DNA of 64,000 bases, taken from NCBI GenBank assembly GCA_033807775.1, contig CM066327.1, positions 75,584,795 to 75,648,794 of the forward strand, in the 5' to 3' direction. Both the position numbers and the translations under genes were made by a program. The stretch comes from Saussurea involucrata. Lineage: Eukaryota > Streptophyta > Magnoliopsida > Asterales > Asteraceae. Positions 1 through 11,803 of the stretch are shown in pieces; position 1 is the stretch's first letter, and every line of letters starts with the position of its first letter. Under the pieces are notes generated by a model that was not told the origin of the DNA, ran no database searches, and saw only the letters and a list, made by a program, of their open reading frames with translations.

Positions 1-1633
1 AAGCAATTAAGCCCAATTAAACTAATTAAGGCTTTTATAATAAATAATAAAACTAATTAAACACTATATAATTATTTATATATCTTTCTAATATGTAAGA
101 CATTTATGGTCCTAACAAAAATTATTTTCTAAAAGTCAACCCTTGATTACCGATAATGGCAATCTAAGATTCACATCATCAAACAATAATCCAAAACTTA
201 CACAAGGACTATACTAGAGTGTAGTGTAACTAAAACCCAACAATTGTCACTATCTTCAAGGTACGTAAGACATCACCGAATAGTTATACCTTTCTCGTCC
301 ATCTAACTAGCACTCAATTCTTCACGGTGTAACTAGTACCATTTCCAGCATTTGGCTGATGCATATGTCGACAAGTAAAAAGGGTCAGGTTTAAGACCTA
401 GTGAGTTCAAGAGTTTTCATCATTTATATAAAACAGTAAACTAAAAATGTTATTTAAATCACATTTTTCAAAATGAAATGTACAAAATATGAAAGCAACA
501 TCTTTCTCAAAACTCATTGTTTTCGTGATGAAAACCTCAATACAAAACAGTCATTCAAATATGAATTCGAAACCCAATAATCATCCAAAACGTGAATAAT
601 GATTAATGCTCAATTACTGAAATTTGGATAAATTTTTATTAACTGCAATACCATAATATGAGTTAGACTAAAAACCCAAATCATAACTTATGGAGAACAC
701 TCCATACTGAAAGAGTCACTGAAAAACATAGATAAACTCAATACCCAAAACAACACCTTTCGGTGATGGGGGAGACCCAATTTCCATGGTTGGTGCCGAA
801 ACACAAAAGTAGGCCACCGTTCCACGTTATAAAGCTCATCCTGAGGATCAATGACCCCAATGGGATTAGTCATTCAAGATTCATAGTCAAGGCCCACGAT
901 GATCTTAGGTACACTCATTCACTAGAAATTATATCATGTGGCCAATGGCTAGTACCGGCTCCCATAAGACCATACCAAGTTTCCTTCTGATGACCCAATG
1001 TTTATTTCTAGCTACAATATGGAATGACCATCCCATAAAAAATGACACGGAAATTACACGTTATGGTCAATGACAGATGTTCAACTACAAGTGCCCGCAC
1101 CATAGCGCCTCTGATGACTTGATGCATATTCTTGGTTACAACATAGGAACGACCGTTCTATTTAAAACAATAAAGATTGACGCATATGCCTATGGATCAA
1201 TTGATTACAGTTAACTTACATGACCCCAAATGAATGATCAACACGCTCAAAACATATAACTTTCAAATAAATATGCCATAATTTCATATAACTCAAGAAG
1301 CTCGACAAAGAGCAAATCAAGTCAGACAAATGTCCCCAGACTCATTTGAGTCAAAACCGAGCCAACAACTCAACAAAATGCATTTGTTCAGTAAAAGGGG
1401 TAAACTCATACTTAAATTTATGAGAAGACCAAACATTGTCAATATCGGGATAAATCAGCCCTAAATATAAATTGTATGGTTTATATTTCCAGAGTATTTC
1501 ATAACAAAAAATATGCATTTTCCAAACGATTTATCAAATCAAATACACCAAAAATTCATTATCGTCAAAGAACGTGCATTTATAAAATAAATCGCATGCT
1601 CTGCAGGTTTACAATAAGATTCTGGTTATTACA
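1..1633 (-). repeat. Partial LTR of a Tekay-like chromovirus (3' LTR, minus orientation)
   Basis: The right edge, ending GGTTATTACA at 1633, is an LTR terminus when read on the minus strand (TGTAATAACC). It is followed immediately by a purine tract and a chromodomain tail, as expected for a 3' LTR. The phrase GACCTAGTGAGTTC near 397 recurs in similar form in the LTR at 13485-15019, and both end in a TTACAATAAGATTC-type stretch before the terminus. The start lies before the window or is unrecognisable. The interior is too diverged to be sure that it pairs with 13485-15019. Confidence 0.55.
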
Positions 1634-1652
1634 ATACCTCGCCCTCAAAAGA
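1634..1652 (-). other. Polypurine tract next to the 3' LTR
   Basis: Read on the minus strand, this is TTTTGAGGGCGAGGTAT directly abutting the LTR start. That is the usual place and composition of a plus-strand primer in chromoviruses, here downstream of a conserved GAGGACGGAATTC-like phrase. Confidence 0.55.
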
Positions 1653-4561
1653 ATTCCGTCCTCGGAATTCCATCATCGAACAAGCTTGGGTATTTGGACC
1701 TCATGTCCACCTCTATCTCCTAAGTTGCTTCCGGTCCTTTGGTGATAACACCACGGTACTCCCACAAGGTCAATCCCCTTGGTCCTCAACTCTTTGACTC
1801 TAAGGGCAATGATTGTCCTCGACCTATGACGAAAGTCAACTGCTTATCGCTTGCATTTCTTGTAGAGTTATCGTCAATCAAACTTCCAATAATTGCTCTC
1901 TATAATAGAGGCGTGAAACACATTATGAATTCTCCAAAGTCTCATCGACCACAACCAGATCATACGCTATCCTTGCAACTCCTTCCATAATTCGACGGAT
2001 CCAAAGAAAACGTGGACCAATTCCACCTTTCACTCGAATCCACCACCCCATTCTATGGGTACGTCTTCCGCATCTACTGCCCCTTCTCAAACTCAAGGCT
2101 CAGAAGTCTTATGCTTTTAAACCCAATCAACTTAGCCCACTCAGCTGTCCAAACCATTCTGATTGAAATCATAGCCGTACCCGATCCTTCGGCACCACCC
2201 CTCAATTAACCACCACTTTCTTACGTCGGGTTACCTTGTGTGACATATTTGCAGCCTCTCCGATCGACTATACCATCGTAACATTCCAGGCCAACCGTAC
2301 CAAATATTGTCCGCTTTGTCCACACACCTGGACTCACGGTTTTAAACGCGTCTGATCAAGGTTTTATCGTACAACTTCACTTCCTTAGAAGAAGGGACTT
2401 TGTTGAATTCCATGCCACGATAACATGGATCCTTTACAAAATATAACCACCCAACTTGCCAACTTGGCACAATGCCAACCTTGAATATCCCAATAAACTC
2501 ACAGTCAAGAGTATCAAATAACATGCAATTCTATATTACTTCCCCAATACGACTTACGTTAACGCAAATAGTACTTTCTTTCCCGAAATATTGACTACTA
2601 CTCATCAATATTAACCAAAAATTCATACGCTCCCACCACGTCAACACCCCACACTTATACATAGCTAATAGTAGGAAACCTCCACCATCCATCATCTACA
2701 GTATCCGCCAAATCAACGCTGAACCAATCCTGAAGACACGTTCAATTTCTCACTGCATTCAACAACCATCCAACCGTAAATGAAATAAATTCAAGTTTCA
2801 TTCGCTCAATGATAATGAGTGACTATGTTCACGCATAACTACTCCCATGGGCTCAACACTAGACGACAAGCACACTTGGGGACCTTTCCCACGACAATAC
2901 GACGTCTAAACCAATGGTCCTCCATTCCGAGCACCACATTCCACTGCCTTTCCCAATGTCTTCTCGAAAACATCATTCATGCCTCTAAAGAATGGCTCAC
3001 CAGCAGGTGCATGCTTTCGACCAACCACACAAGTTAGGTTCTTCTTAACCCTTGAACCACTACACACACAAATCCTTTTTCTCACACTCCCACCAAGAGT
3101 TCACGTACTCTATAATAACAACCTACAAACATTGCTCCACAATTCCGGTGTCACTTACCAAACTTCGTAAATCCAACTTACTAACTTATTTCAACATGCC
3201 ATATCTACCTCCTCCAGCAAGTATGGAACATTGCCCACTCTAATTTTCCGACGCACCAATAGCACATATACATGGCTATGCCTCACCAAATGGTTTCACC
3301 ACCAATCTCGCTCGAGAAAAACAACAAAGTCATCCCGAAACAACACCCAATGTTTGAAGCCACCACACACTTCTTGTCCCCCAAACCGTTACCTTCTCAG
3401 ACAATTCCTTCGTACACAAGGAACAATTCACATTCCCCAAAGATTCAGTATCTACTACACCACATCGTGAACTAACCAATCCAACATCTTCATCAATCTT
3501 TCAATGATCCCAAAATAAACTCACTCGGCGACTTAGACAACCAAAAAGCACATGGTTCCTCTTTTGGGTAACCACCAAGTACCGCTCCACCATTTTATTC
3601 TGAAAATAGCCATATCATAACGCCAACTTACAATCCATGCATCCCAACAACATGCTTAACACTTTGTATTACTCATCCGAAATATCCAAAAAGGACTTCC
3701 ATCTGTGCTTATCATCCTTTAACAACACATTACCATAACTGACTTGCACGTCTACCTTGGCAAAAGATGCCACTAACTTATCCACACAATCTCCACGCAC
3801 AACATCACACCGCAGACAAGGTTATCACGGCCATTTTACACCTAATCAATCTTGCCTTCATTTTCACCTGCATAAATATGTGAACCAAGTCTATCTCACG
3901 ACTTTGTCTTTCCCCGAATCTAGATGAACCACCACTCACAATTTCCCAATTTACTAAAAAATATTCATTCCTTGTCATTGCGATCTCCAAGAAACTATTC
4001 CAAACGACAAGGCACATTCCCTTACAGATCGATATAATCAATGCACCCACTTCGATCGTGCTAATTACCTCATCCTTTTACGAACCGTCAAAAGCTTGCA
4101 GGGAAAACACTCATCCAATTAGCAATCTTCCACACTCATGACGCCCACACGAGGTGGTCCAACATCATGCAGGTATACATCTTTCCTGAATGACCTCCTA
4201 TGTTTACACACACTAGGGTGGTTTTCTCAAATTTCACCCTCTTGACAATGCCTCCAGCTTCAGACATCTTAAACAGTTGTTGACTTCAACATCAATAGAC
4301 GACATGATGCTTCTATAACCTTCCCAATAATAAGGGTTCCTAACGGAACCTACTTCTTCCAACGTATCATAATCAACTTTATACCCCCACCGTCCTCACT
4401 TGAAGAAAACTCAAGACTTACTTGGTGCGAGGTCAAAATTACAAGACCACCCCCAAATTCTCAGGCTCAACGCCGACAAATATTTCATCAATGCATCCCA
4501 ACACTACATAAAACGAGTTACTAATATCAATACCTTGACGACTTCTAGTCCTTCCCCGGAC
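1645..4561 (-). pseudogene. Decayed chromovirus pol, C-terminal (integrase/chromodomain) part
   Basis: Minus-strand translation of about 1645-1850 shows the end of a chromodomain: RVKELRTKGIDLVGV, then a one-base frame change, then EIEVDMRSKYPSLF and a stop at 1645-1647. In this family a tryptophan precedes EIE, but here the codon is TAG. The chromodomain sits at the C-terminus of integrase and in autonomous elements guides insertion to heterochromatin. Further upstream (1850-4561) I cannot follow any domain; the sequence is AT-rich and full of stops, consistent with long methylation-driven decay. The pseudogene is cut at 4561 by the Tat insertion. The chromodomain tail is well supported; the rest is inferred from position. 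Confidence 0.6.
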
Positions 4562-4566
4562 ACAAC

Positions 4567-5531
4567 TGTTTGGGCAAAAAATCACGTCGTACGATCACGA
4601 CCAGAGCAGATAAGACGCACGTTATAATCCAAATCTTGTATTAAGATAAGGTCTCGACAAGAACCCAGAAAACATCCGTCGTCTCCCGTAAAAGGTAAGT
4701 CGTACGTCTACCATGACGCACGACCATAGCATCGCCCGTCCCGTACGACCATCGCGTAAGATCATTGCACCTTCGACCAAAGCTAACGTTAACCTTGACT
4801 GTTACATTTGTTAAGTATTTAATGCAGGAGTCAAAGCCATTAACAGCAAGCGGCCGTAACGGACGAAGATCATTATGGATATTCACTCCGGCGACCGTTT
4901 CCAGCCGTTGTAGCCGTTAATCAAAGCATTCAAGGAGCTAATTAATGGCACGAAGACTATAAAAGCCAAGCTAAACCCTTATTTCAAGGACCATCAAAAA
5001 AATCCGACATACATCAGCGATCATCAACGAATATTACCGAACAGCATAGAAAAGCATCCAAGTTCACAAAGAAGAATAATCAAACTCTGGAAATCAAGTA
5101 CTGAAAGCCAGAACCCTACAGCGAACTCAAGAACACTCTAAGGAAAGCTCAAGTTATCGCTCTCAACGCACAGCAACAGCTTTCGACCAACAGTTATTTA
5201 CACTTTGTATTCACACACGACAAACACCTGTTTTTACATTTAAACACTTGTACTTTACATTTCGAAGCTTTTCCTTCATTTGTATTATAATCATCGTACG
5301 ACCGACGCCAGTACCAAGGACGTCGCCCCTGATTGGCGACCATAGTGCAGCGACCACACCCATTGTCATCCGCAGGTTTTTTTCTCGTTTGAGGTTTTTC
5401 CTGCGTCATCAAATCCCTTGTCTAGTTTATTTTTTCCCTCGTCGCACGTCTCGTCGAAAGATCCTTTCTTTAGTTGATTAAGTCCACATCGACCTTAAGT
5501 TGTCACTTTGGTGCGATTTTTGGCATTAACA
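4567..5531 (+). repeat. 5' LTR of the Tat-type element
   Basis: It starts TGTTTGGGC and ends GGCATTAACA. A TATA box (CTATAAAAG, 4957-4965) lies mid-LTR with a plausible transcription start about 30 bp downstream. The matching 3' LTR is at 10834-11798. Confidence 0.9.
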
Positions 5532-5533
5532 GT

Positions 5534-5550
5534 TTGGCGCCATCCGTGGG
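5534..5550 (+). other. Primer binding site
   Basis: TTGGCGCCATCCGTGGG begins two bases after the LTR end. The TGGCGCC core is typical of Tat/Athila elements. I did not determine which tRNA it matches. Confidence 0.7.
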
Positions 5551-5633
5551 ACCTCATCTAGAGAAAATCCTCGACGAACGTGCACCCTACTAACAGTTTC
5601 TTGGAGTTTTTTCTGCTCTCTATTACAGGAACA

Positions 5634-7982
5634 ATGGCAGCCCCTGGAAATCCGTAGCAAGCTGTTGCTCAGATGTATCAGGAGCTCGAAGTCGCCAGGA
5701 ATCAGCTCAATGCAATGGCAGAGCAGAATCGCAGAGCAGCTGAGGAGATCGCACGGTTAAGAAATCCTCTTGGGCCTCAAAATGGTCCTAGGCCGTTCGT
5801 GCAGAACCCAATTCCAAGATCGTTCGACCAGAATGGCCCTAGACCATTTGTCCCGAATCCAGGTTCATCCGTGCAGAATCAACAGCCAGGGCCGTTCAAC
5901 CCAAATCCTCAGTTTGGGACAGTTCCTCATCAGCACATAAGGCCACCACCCGTGAATAATGGGTCTCAGCCATTACAAGGGTTGCAGCCTTTCCAGCAGG
6001 GGTTGCAACCATTTCAGTAGCCATTTCAGAATGGACCTCAAGGTGAATTTCAGCCACTCCACGGTGGATCGCAGCCTTTCCAGCAAGGATCGCAGCCGTT
6101 TCAGAATGGACCGCAGCAACTCCACTATGGGTCGCAGCCATATTTTGTCCCGTTCAACGGGGACACCAATGGTTCGTCGCATGGTAATGGCACTAGTCCA
6201 GCGACCAATCCCTCGACAGGGGCAAATCCTGATCTTAACGATCCCGTCGCCCAACGTTTGAAGATGTTAGAAGACCAAAATGAGCGCGTCTTGTTCTTGC
6301 TCGCCAAGTTGCCTGGGGCAGCCGTGCCTGTCGATGTCGAGCCTCGCTCGGGGTATCAGGCGTCACCCTTGATCAACGAGATCGCCACCGTCGAGGTCCC
6401 AAAGAAGTATAACATTCCTGCCTTCACTCCCAAATATTCTGGTGTGACTGATCCAACCGAGCATGTCGCGCAGTATAAGCAGCTCATGTGGACAATCTCG
6501 ATTCCACACATGTACCAGGAAATATGCATGTGCAAGAGTTTCGGGGCGACTCTCACTGGTCCAACTCTCCAGTGGTTGATCAATCTCAAACCCAAGTCTA
6601 TCGGGTCGTTCGCCGAATTGGTCAACCAATTCTCTCGGCAATTCGCCAGCAGTCGCAAGATGGAAAAGCAGACTAGTGATCTGTATTATGTCGTGCAGAA
6701 GACCAATGAGTCTATTCGAAGTTATTTCGATAGATTCAATGCCGAAATGATCAGCATACGCAATTGTGACGTCAAAACCGCGATCGAAGCCTATAAGCGT
6801 GGTCTGGACGATAGTTTGGGTCTATACACCGACCTGACCAAATATCCCCCGGAGAATTTCGAAGACGTCCGAGCTCGAACCTTAGCATATATGAGAGTAG
6901 AAGATGATGCCGCCTTTCGTCGCAAGCACACTGACGACAAGAAGTCGTTAGGCGTCAGAAAGCCAGAGTTCAAGACAAAGGTTGTTTCCTGAATAGAGCC
7001 AGCGCACCAAATTTCAAATGTTCGTTTCAAGACGAAAGCAGAGGCCAAGACCGCGACTAAGTTCACTCAGTACCCCAAGATATCCTCTTACGGATTCAAA
7101 GGATCCACAAAGGACCTAGTCGAAGCTCTGAAAAGTTCCCAAGCTACCATTCGATAGCCAAAGAAGTCCGACCTGGACGGTGCTAAGAAAGACAAATCAA
7201 AGTGGTGCGACTTCCATGCCGATCATGGTCATGCGACAGACGACTGTATCGCACTTAAGAAGGAACTAGCATATCATTTTCCGAAAGGAAATCTCAAAGA
7301 TATCATCGACGATGTCGCTATTTCAGCTAACGGACATCGACCGTCGACCCCCGAGCACGCGAAAGTCGTCAATTGCATCACCGGTGGTTCAGACGTATGT
7401 GGTCTGACGTATTCCGCGGCCAAGCGTCATGCCAGTCAGGCGCCCGATGATCGGCCTATTCCTCGCTCGTTCAGACCCAAAGGAGATTTGGAGCTAGAAG
7501 CCATGAAGATTGTGTTCGACCACGTCGACCTTGGCGACTCGTATCAGAAGCATCACGACGGGTTGATCATTCAAATCACGGTCGGTAACTGTCTAACACG
7601 TCGAGTCTTGATTGACGGGGGCAGCTCAGCAAATGTTATTTTTCTCAACACCATCAAAGCCATGGGAATCGATCGCTCGGAAATCACCCGACGTTCGACG
7701 ACTTTGGTCGGTTTCAATGGAGAAGCGACGAGCACCTTCGGAGAGATAATCTTGCCCGTCTACGCCGGAGGAGTCAACAAGCAGACCAAGTTCAGCGTCA
7801 TCGACTATGCATCGGCCTATAACATCATCTTAGGTCGACCATGGATCCATGATATGAAAGCTGTTCCTTCGACGTATCATCAAATGTTGAAATTCCCGAT
7901 GCCGTGGGGAATCCAGGAGATCAAGAGTGAGCCAAAAGTCGCTCGTGAATACTACAAGTCTACCTTGAAGCCGAGAAAATAA
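5634..7982 (+). pseudogene. Tat-type gag-protease, single frame with four stops
   Basis: One reading frame runs from the ATG at 5634 to TAA at 7980-7982 (about 782 codons), broken by TAG at 5655 and 6018, TGA at 6990 and TAG at 7155. All four are explained by one C-to-T change (CAG to TAG, CGA to TGA). The N-terminal third is rich in Gln, Pro and Asn with repeated QPFQ units (about 5780-6160). The capsid-like gag domain lies at 6258-6990 (IPAFTPKYSGVTDPTEH, then LINQFSRQFASSRK-like helices). A CX2HX4HX4C knuckle (WCDFHADHGHATDDC) follows near 7204-7250. The aspartic protease has VLIDGGSSANVIF near 7604 and IILGRPWI near 7827. Gag would form the particle and protease would mature it. No polymerase follows. 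Confidence 0.88.
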
Positions 7983-8743
7983 ACTGAAGTCGCAAGATCA
8001 AGCTCTCGATAGGTTCGTTCTTCTATCCCTAAATTAATATCTTTTCCACAGGGATAAATCTACTATGGTGCCTCGTCGCACGACAACATAGTCGACCGCA
8101 GGACAGTATTTCTCCGTATCATTCTGTCATTTAAAACCTATCTTTTCCTCCCAAAAAGGATACGGTAATAAATGACAGGGGGCAAATAGAGAGAGTCTGA
8201 AATGGTACATTCTCTAACTCTTTTTCATACAATGTTTTCTCACAAAACAGCTACTGACTTAAGCATCGGAGGGTCGTTGGTAAGCCAACGACCAACCCTC
8301 GACATCATTTTATCGCAGGATCGCACGACAATAATCACTAAGTCTACTATATGACTTTAAATTCGCAGGGACGCATGACATACATGATCAGGTCTATGAC
8401 TTGATCATCCCTCCATAGGGGCATACGATACAAATTCATCGTACGATCTCGTCGTACAATCGCATAGCCTAAAACAACTTATCTTAAAGTTTCTTAGCTT
8501 TCATACCCTGAATGGATGCTTTAATCGCGCGTTTTTATATTTGTTTTACGTTCTTGTCATCGTATTACAATGAATACCTTAGTCGCATGATTTCGTATGT
8601 ATTTTATGTTCGACTTCATAATCAAAATGATTTGAATAAAGCATAAGATTCAAAGCAAAAGATATATTCGTTGAGTAAACCATCATATACATACTCAACC
8701 CCCGATAGGTCAAGTGGCAAAAACAACAAGAAAAGAAAAAATT
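7983..8743. other. Non-coding spacer of the Tat-type element
   Basis: No open frame or polymerase motif is visible on either strand. A purine run, ACAGGGGGCAAATAG near 8174, resembles the 3' polypurine tract (TTTGGGGGCAAAC) of the same element. This spacer occupies the place where pol would be in an autonomous Tat. Confidence 0.6.
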
Positions 8744-10379
8744 CTAGACGACAGGGGGAACATCGGTCGTATCCCTGCTCGAAGTCCCGACCTGAGGGCC
8801 TTCATCTGCCACTCCTCCCGCACGAATCTCCTGCAGTTCATATTGAGCATCGAAAAGCTGGATGGCTAGCTCGTCAGCACACGCCAAGGCAAACTTCTCC
8901 CTATCTAAAGCCGCCTTCTATCTCTCCAACGCCGCAGTTTCTCTTTCAAGGGCAGACACCATCAACCCTTCAACTTTCGACATCCCAGCGTGTAATGCCA
9001 AAGACGACTGGAACGTCTGAAAAATAACACAAGAAAATATTAGATGACTAAACGAACGTGACAAGTCATGAAAGATTGACACTCACCGTGAACGCCAGAC
9101 TGGCAACTTGAGATCCAATCTCTCCGTCCGTAACTCCACGAAAACGCTCCCCGAAAGACGGGAGCAAATACTTCCCCAGATGAGGGAACGACGTCGTCCC
9201 GTCTAGGACACCATTCGCCATAAAGTCAGACGGCAATGTAAAATTGACCGTCATAACTTCGGCCGACGATCCTTCGCCCCTGTCGGCAGATATTAGGATC
9301 GACACTTGAGACACCGGTTTCGTCACCGTCGCCGGAGGCGCAGAACTTGCTGGTGTCGCGTCCATCACGCCAGGACGGCTAGATGACGCCCTCGCCTTCT
9401 TAGGCAGAACAACTCCCGGTGAGTTATCAACCCTCGACGATGGTTCCCTCAGGACTGTCCTCTTGGTTCTCTTCTCGCTCGACCCAGCTGTCGAAACATT
9501 TTCACCCCGAAGGGCATGCATAACCTGCTTTCCTCTCGCCCTAGAGACCGATTTCCTCTCGGTCGGCACTGATCAGGAAATACATGAAGCGTCAGACAGA
9601 TAGAGTAAACGAAATAAAATAAACTATGGTACACTTACCAGTCGCCTCTTCCTGCACGTCCTCATCTCCTTCTTCTATCACGTCCTCATCCTCAGCCTCG
9701 ACCGCCGATTGCCACGAAACGAAAGATCGGTCATCAACACTAAGACTCAAGAACTTGTTGATCTTAGCCTGGGAATCCACAGTCGGTTTCACTTCGTCAA
9801 GCTGAATCTCTGAAGGCGACAAGAGGAAAATGATAAGTAAAAGTCATAAAGATAAATAAAACGAAGCATACCTGTCTTATTCCAGTCTGACCGCATCCAA
9901 TTGCTGCTGGAATCCAATGACTCGGTAAGAACAAATACATACCTCGACTTCCACCCACGATCATTGACGCCAGTTCCCAAAACCAAGGTACGATCACCCT
10001 TGAACTTAGAATAAGGACTATAACGCCAGTTCTTATCCTTTTTAACTTGGTACGCCGCCAAGAAATCATTCATGATCATAGGAGACTCCCATTTCGCGGA
10101 CGCTCGCTGGATGACCAGCAAAACTCGCCAAAGTTGGGGCATCAATTGACCCGGTGACACATCGAAATCCTGCATGAATGACTTGGCTAAACCAGAAAAC
10201 GGCCATTGAAACCCTATCTTAAAAGGATACTCGTACAAAACGAGATATCCCTCAGGGCAATCCTTAGAACGAACAATCCCCGGACACTGCAACTCTACAT
10301 TTGCAGGAATTTTTGCTAAACTCCTAAAAGCATCTAAGTCTACGTGATTCATGATAAGACTAGTAGGCTCCGTCGACAT
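8744..10379 (-). pseudogene. Antisense spliced ORF of a Tat element (putative gypsy-type plant transposon protein), four exons, one stop
   Basis: On the minus strand I can place four exons: 10379-9872, 9809-9639, 9568-9087 and 9016-8744. Donors are GTATGC, GTAAGT and GTGAGT; acceptors end CTTCAG, GATCAG and TTTCAG. Together they keep one frame of 478 codons, broken only by TAG at 8920-8918 in the last exon. The first exon has the family core CPEGYLVLYEYPFKIGFQWP and PGQLMPQLWRVL, which I recognise as the plant 'putative gypsy type transposon' family found antisense downstream of pol in Tat elements. The middle is acidic and Ser/Thr-rich; the last exon looks helical and rich in Ala and Glu. 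Its function is unknown. The 9-nt-precise splice logic suggests it was transcribed until recently. Confidence 0.8.
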
Positions 10380-10405
10380 TGTGAATCAGAGGACAGAACA
10401 AGGTC

Positions 10406-10413
10406 TTATATAA
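10406..10413 (-). promoter_or_regulatory. TATA box candidate for the antisense ORF
   Basis: TTATATAA on the minus strand lies 27-34 bp upstream of the ATG at 10379, implying a very short 5' leader. The placement is suggestive only. Confidence 0.4.
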
Positions 10414-10833
10414 ACGCTCTCAACTGCGGGTTGAAGGTTTGCAACGATTCGAGTAAGATCAGACAAAGAATGGCAAGGAAATCACAGCACAAACTCTTCA
10501 AGGGCGAAATAAGGAAATGATCTGTCAAAATCCCTATTTAGACCGAAAAACAGGGTTGGATCGAATCCCTGGATAACCGCCGCGCATCCCCGTCCTTTCG
10601 TATGACCGCAGGGATCGTCGACACCTGTCATCGACAGCTGGTAAGCATCATCGTACGTCGGCATGACGTCACGACCTCGTTCCTCTTTCGACTTCTCGTT
10701 CAGTTAAAGGCGAACCGGTCCAGTTCCACGACAACCAGGTAAGTCCCTCAACCCAGGTCACAAGTCTAAGCGTTCGACAAGCAAAATTTAAAACTTAAAT
10801 TTGACATTCAATTTTCAAATTTTGGGGGCAAAC
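10414..10833 (+). other. 3' non-coding region and polypurine tract of the Tat element
   Basis: No gene is seen. The last bases before the 3' LTR, TTTTGGGGGCAAAC (10820-10833), form the polypurine tract that primes plus-strand DNA synthesis. On the other strand this stretch would be the upstream region of the antisense gene. Confidence 0.75.
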
Positions 10834-11798
10834 TGTTTGGGCAAAAAATCACGTCGTACGATCACGACCAGAGCAGATAAGACGCACGTTATAATCCAAA
10901 TCTTGTATTAAGATAAGGTCTCGACAAGAACCCAGAAAACATCCGTTGTCTCCCGTAAAAGGTAAGTCATACGTCTACCATGACGCACGACCATATCATC
11001 GCCCGTCCCGTACGACCATCGCGTAAGATCATTGCACCTTCGACCAAAGCTAACGTTAACCTTGACTGTTACATTTGTTAAGTATTTAATGCAGGAGTCA
11101 AAGCCATTAACAGCAAGCGACCGTAACGGACGAAGATCATTATGGATATTCACTCCGACGACCGTTTCCAGCCGTTGTAGTCGTTAATCAAAGCATTCAA
11201 GGAGCTAATTAATGGCACGAAGACTATAAAAGCCAAGCTAAAGCCTCATTTCAAGGACCATCAGAAAAATCCGACATACATCAGCGATCATCAGCGAATA
11301 TTACCGAACAACATAGAAAAGCATCCAAGTTCACAAAGAAGAATAATCAAACTCTGGAAATCAAGTATTGAAAGCCAGAACCCTACAGCGAACTCAAGAA
11401 CACTCTAAGGAAAGCTCAAGTTATCGCTCTCGACGCACGGAAACAACTTTCGACCAACAGTTATTTACACTTTGTATTCACACACGACAAACACCTGTTT
11501 TTACATTTAAACACTTGTACTTTACATTTCGAAGCTTTTCCTTCATTTGTATTGTAATCATCGTACGACCGACGCCAGTACCAACGAAGTCGCCCCTGAT
11601 TGGCGACCATAGTGCAGCGACCACACCCATTGTCGTCCGCAGGTTTTTTCCTCGTTTGAGGTTTTTCCTGCGTCATCAAATCCCTTGTATCGTTTATTTT
11701 TTCCCTCGTCGCACGTCTCGTCGAAAGATCCTTTCTTTTGTTGATTAAGTCCACATCGACCTTAAGTTGTCCCTTTGGTGCGATTTTTGGCATTAACA
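10834..11798 (+). repeat. 3' LTR of the Tat-type element
   Basis: It is the same length (965 bp) and has the same termini as the LTR at 4567-5531, about 97% identical by eye. The TATA box CTATAAAAG lies at 11224-11232. The 5-bp target duplication ACAAC follows at 11799-11803. Confidence 0.9.
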
Positions 11799-11803
11799 AC
11801 AAC

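Larger units (their letters stand above)
4567..11798 (+). mobile_element. Non-autonomous Tat-type Ty3/gypsy element with gag-protease and an antisense gene
   Basis: Two 965-bp LTRs (4567-5531 and 10834-11798) are flanked by the 5-bp target duplication ACAAC at 4562-4566 and 11799-11803. The element has a primer site after the left LTR and a polypurine tract before the right LTR. The interior holds gag and protease in one frame, then about 0.8 kb of non-coding DNA, then an antisense spliced ORF. I find no reverse transcriptase, RNase H or integrase, so it would have to be mobilised by a relative. The LTRs differ at roughly 26-28 positions by eye. It is inserted in the decayed chromovirus. Confidence 0.9.

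Noticed and set aside
1476..3475. Several 60-90 codon ORFs on the plus strand
   Set aside because: They are chance frames in decayed chromovirus sequence whose coding strand is minus; no motif is seen.
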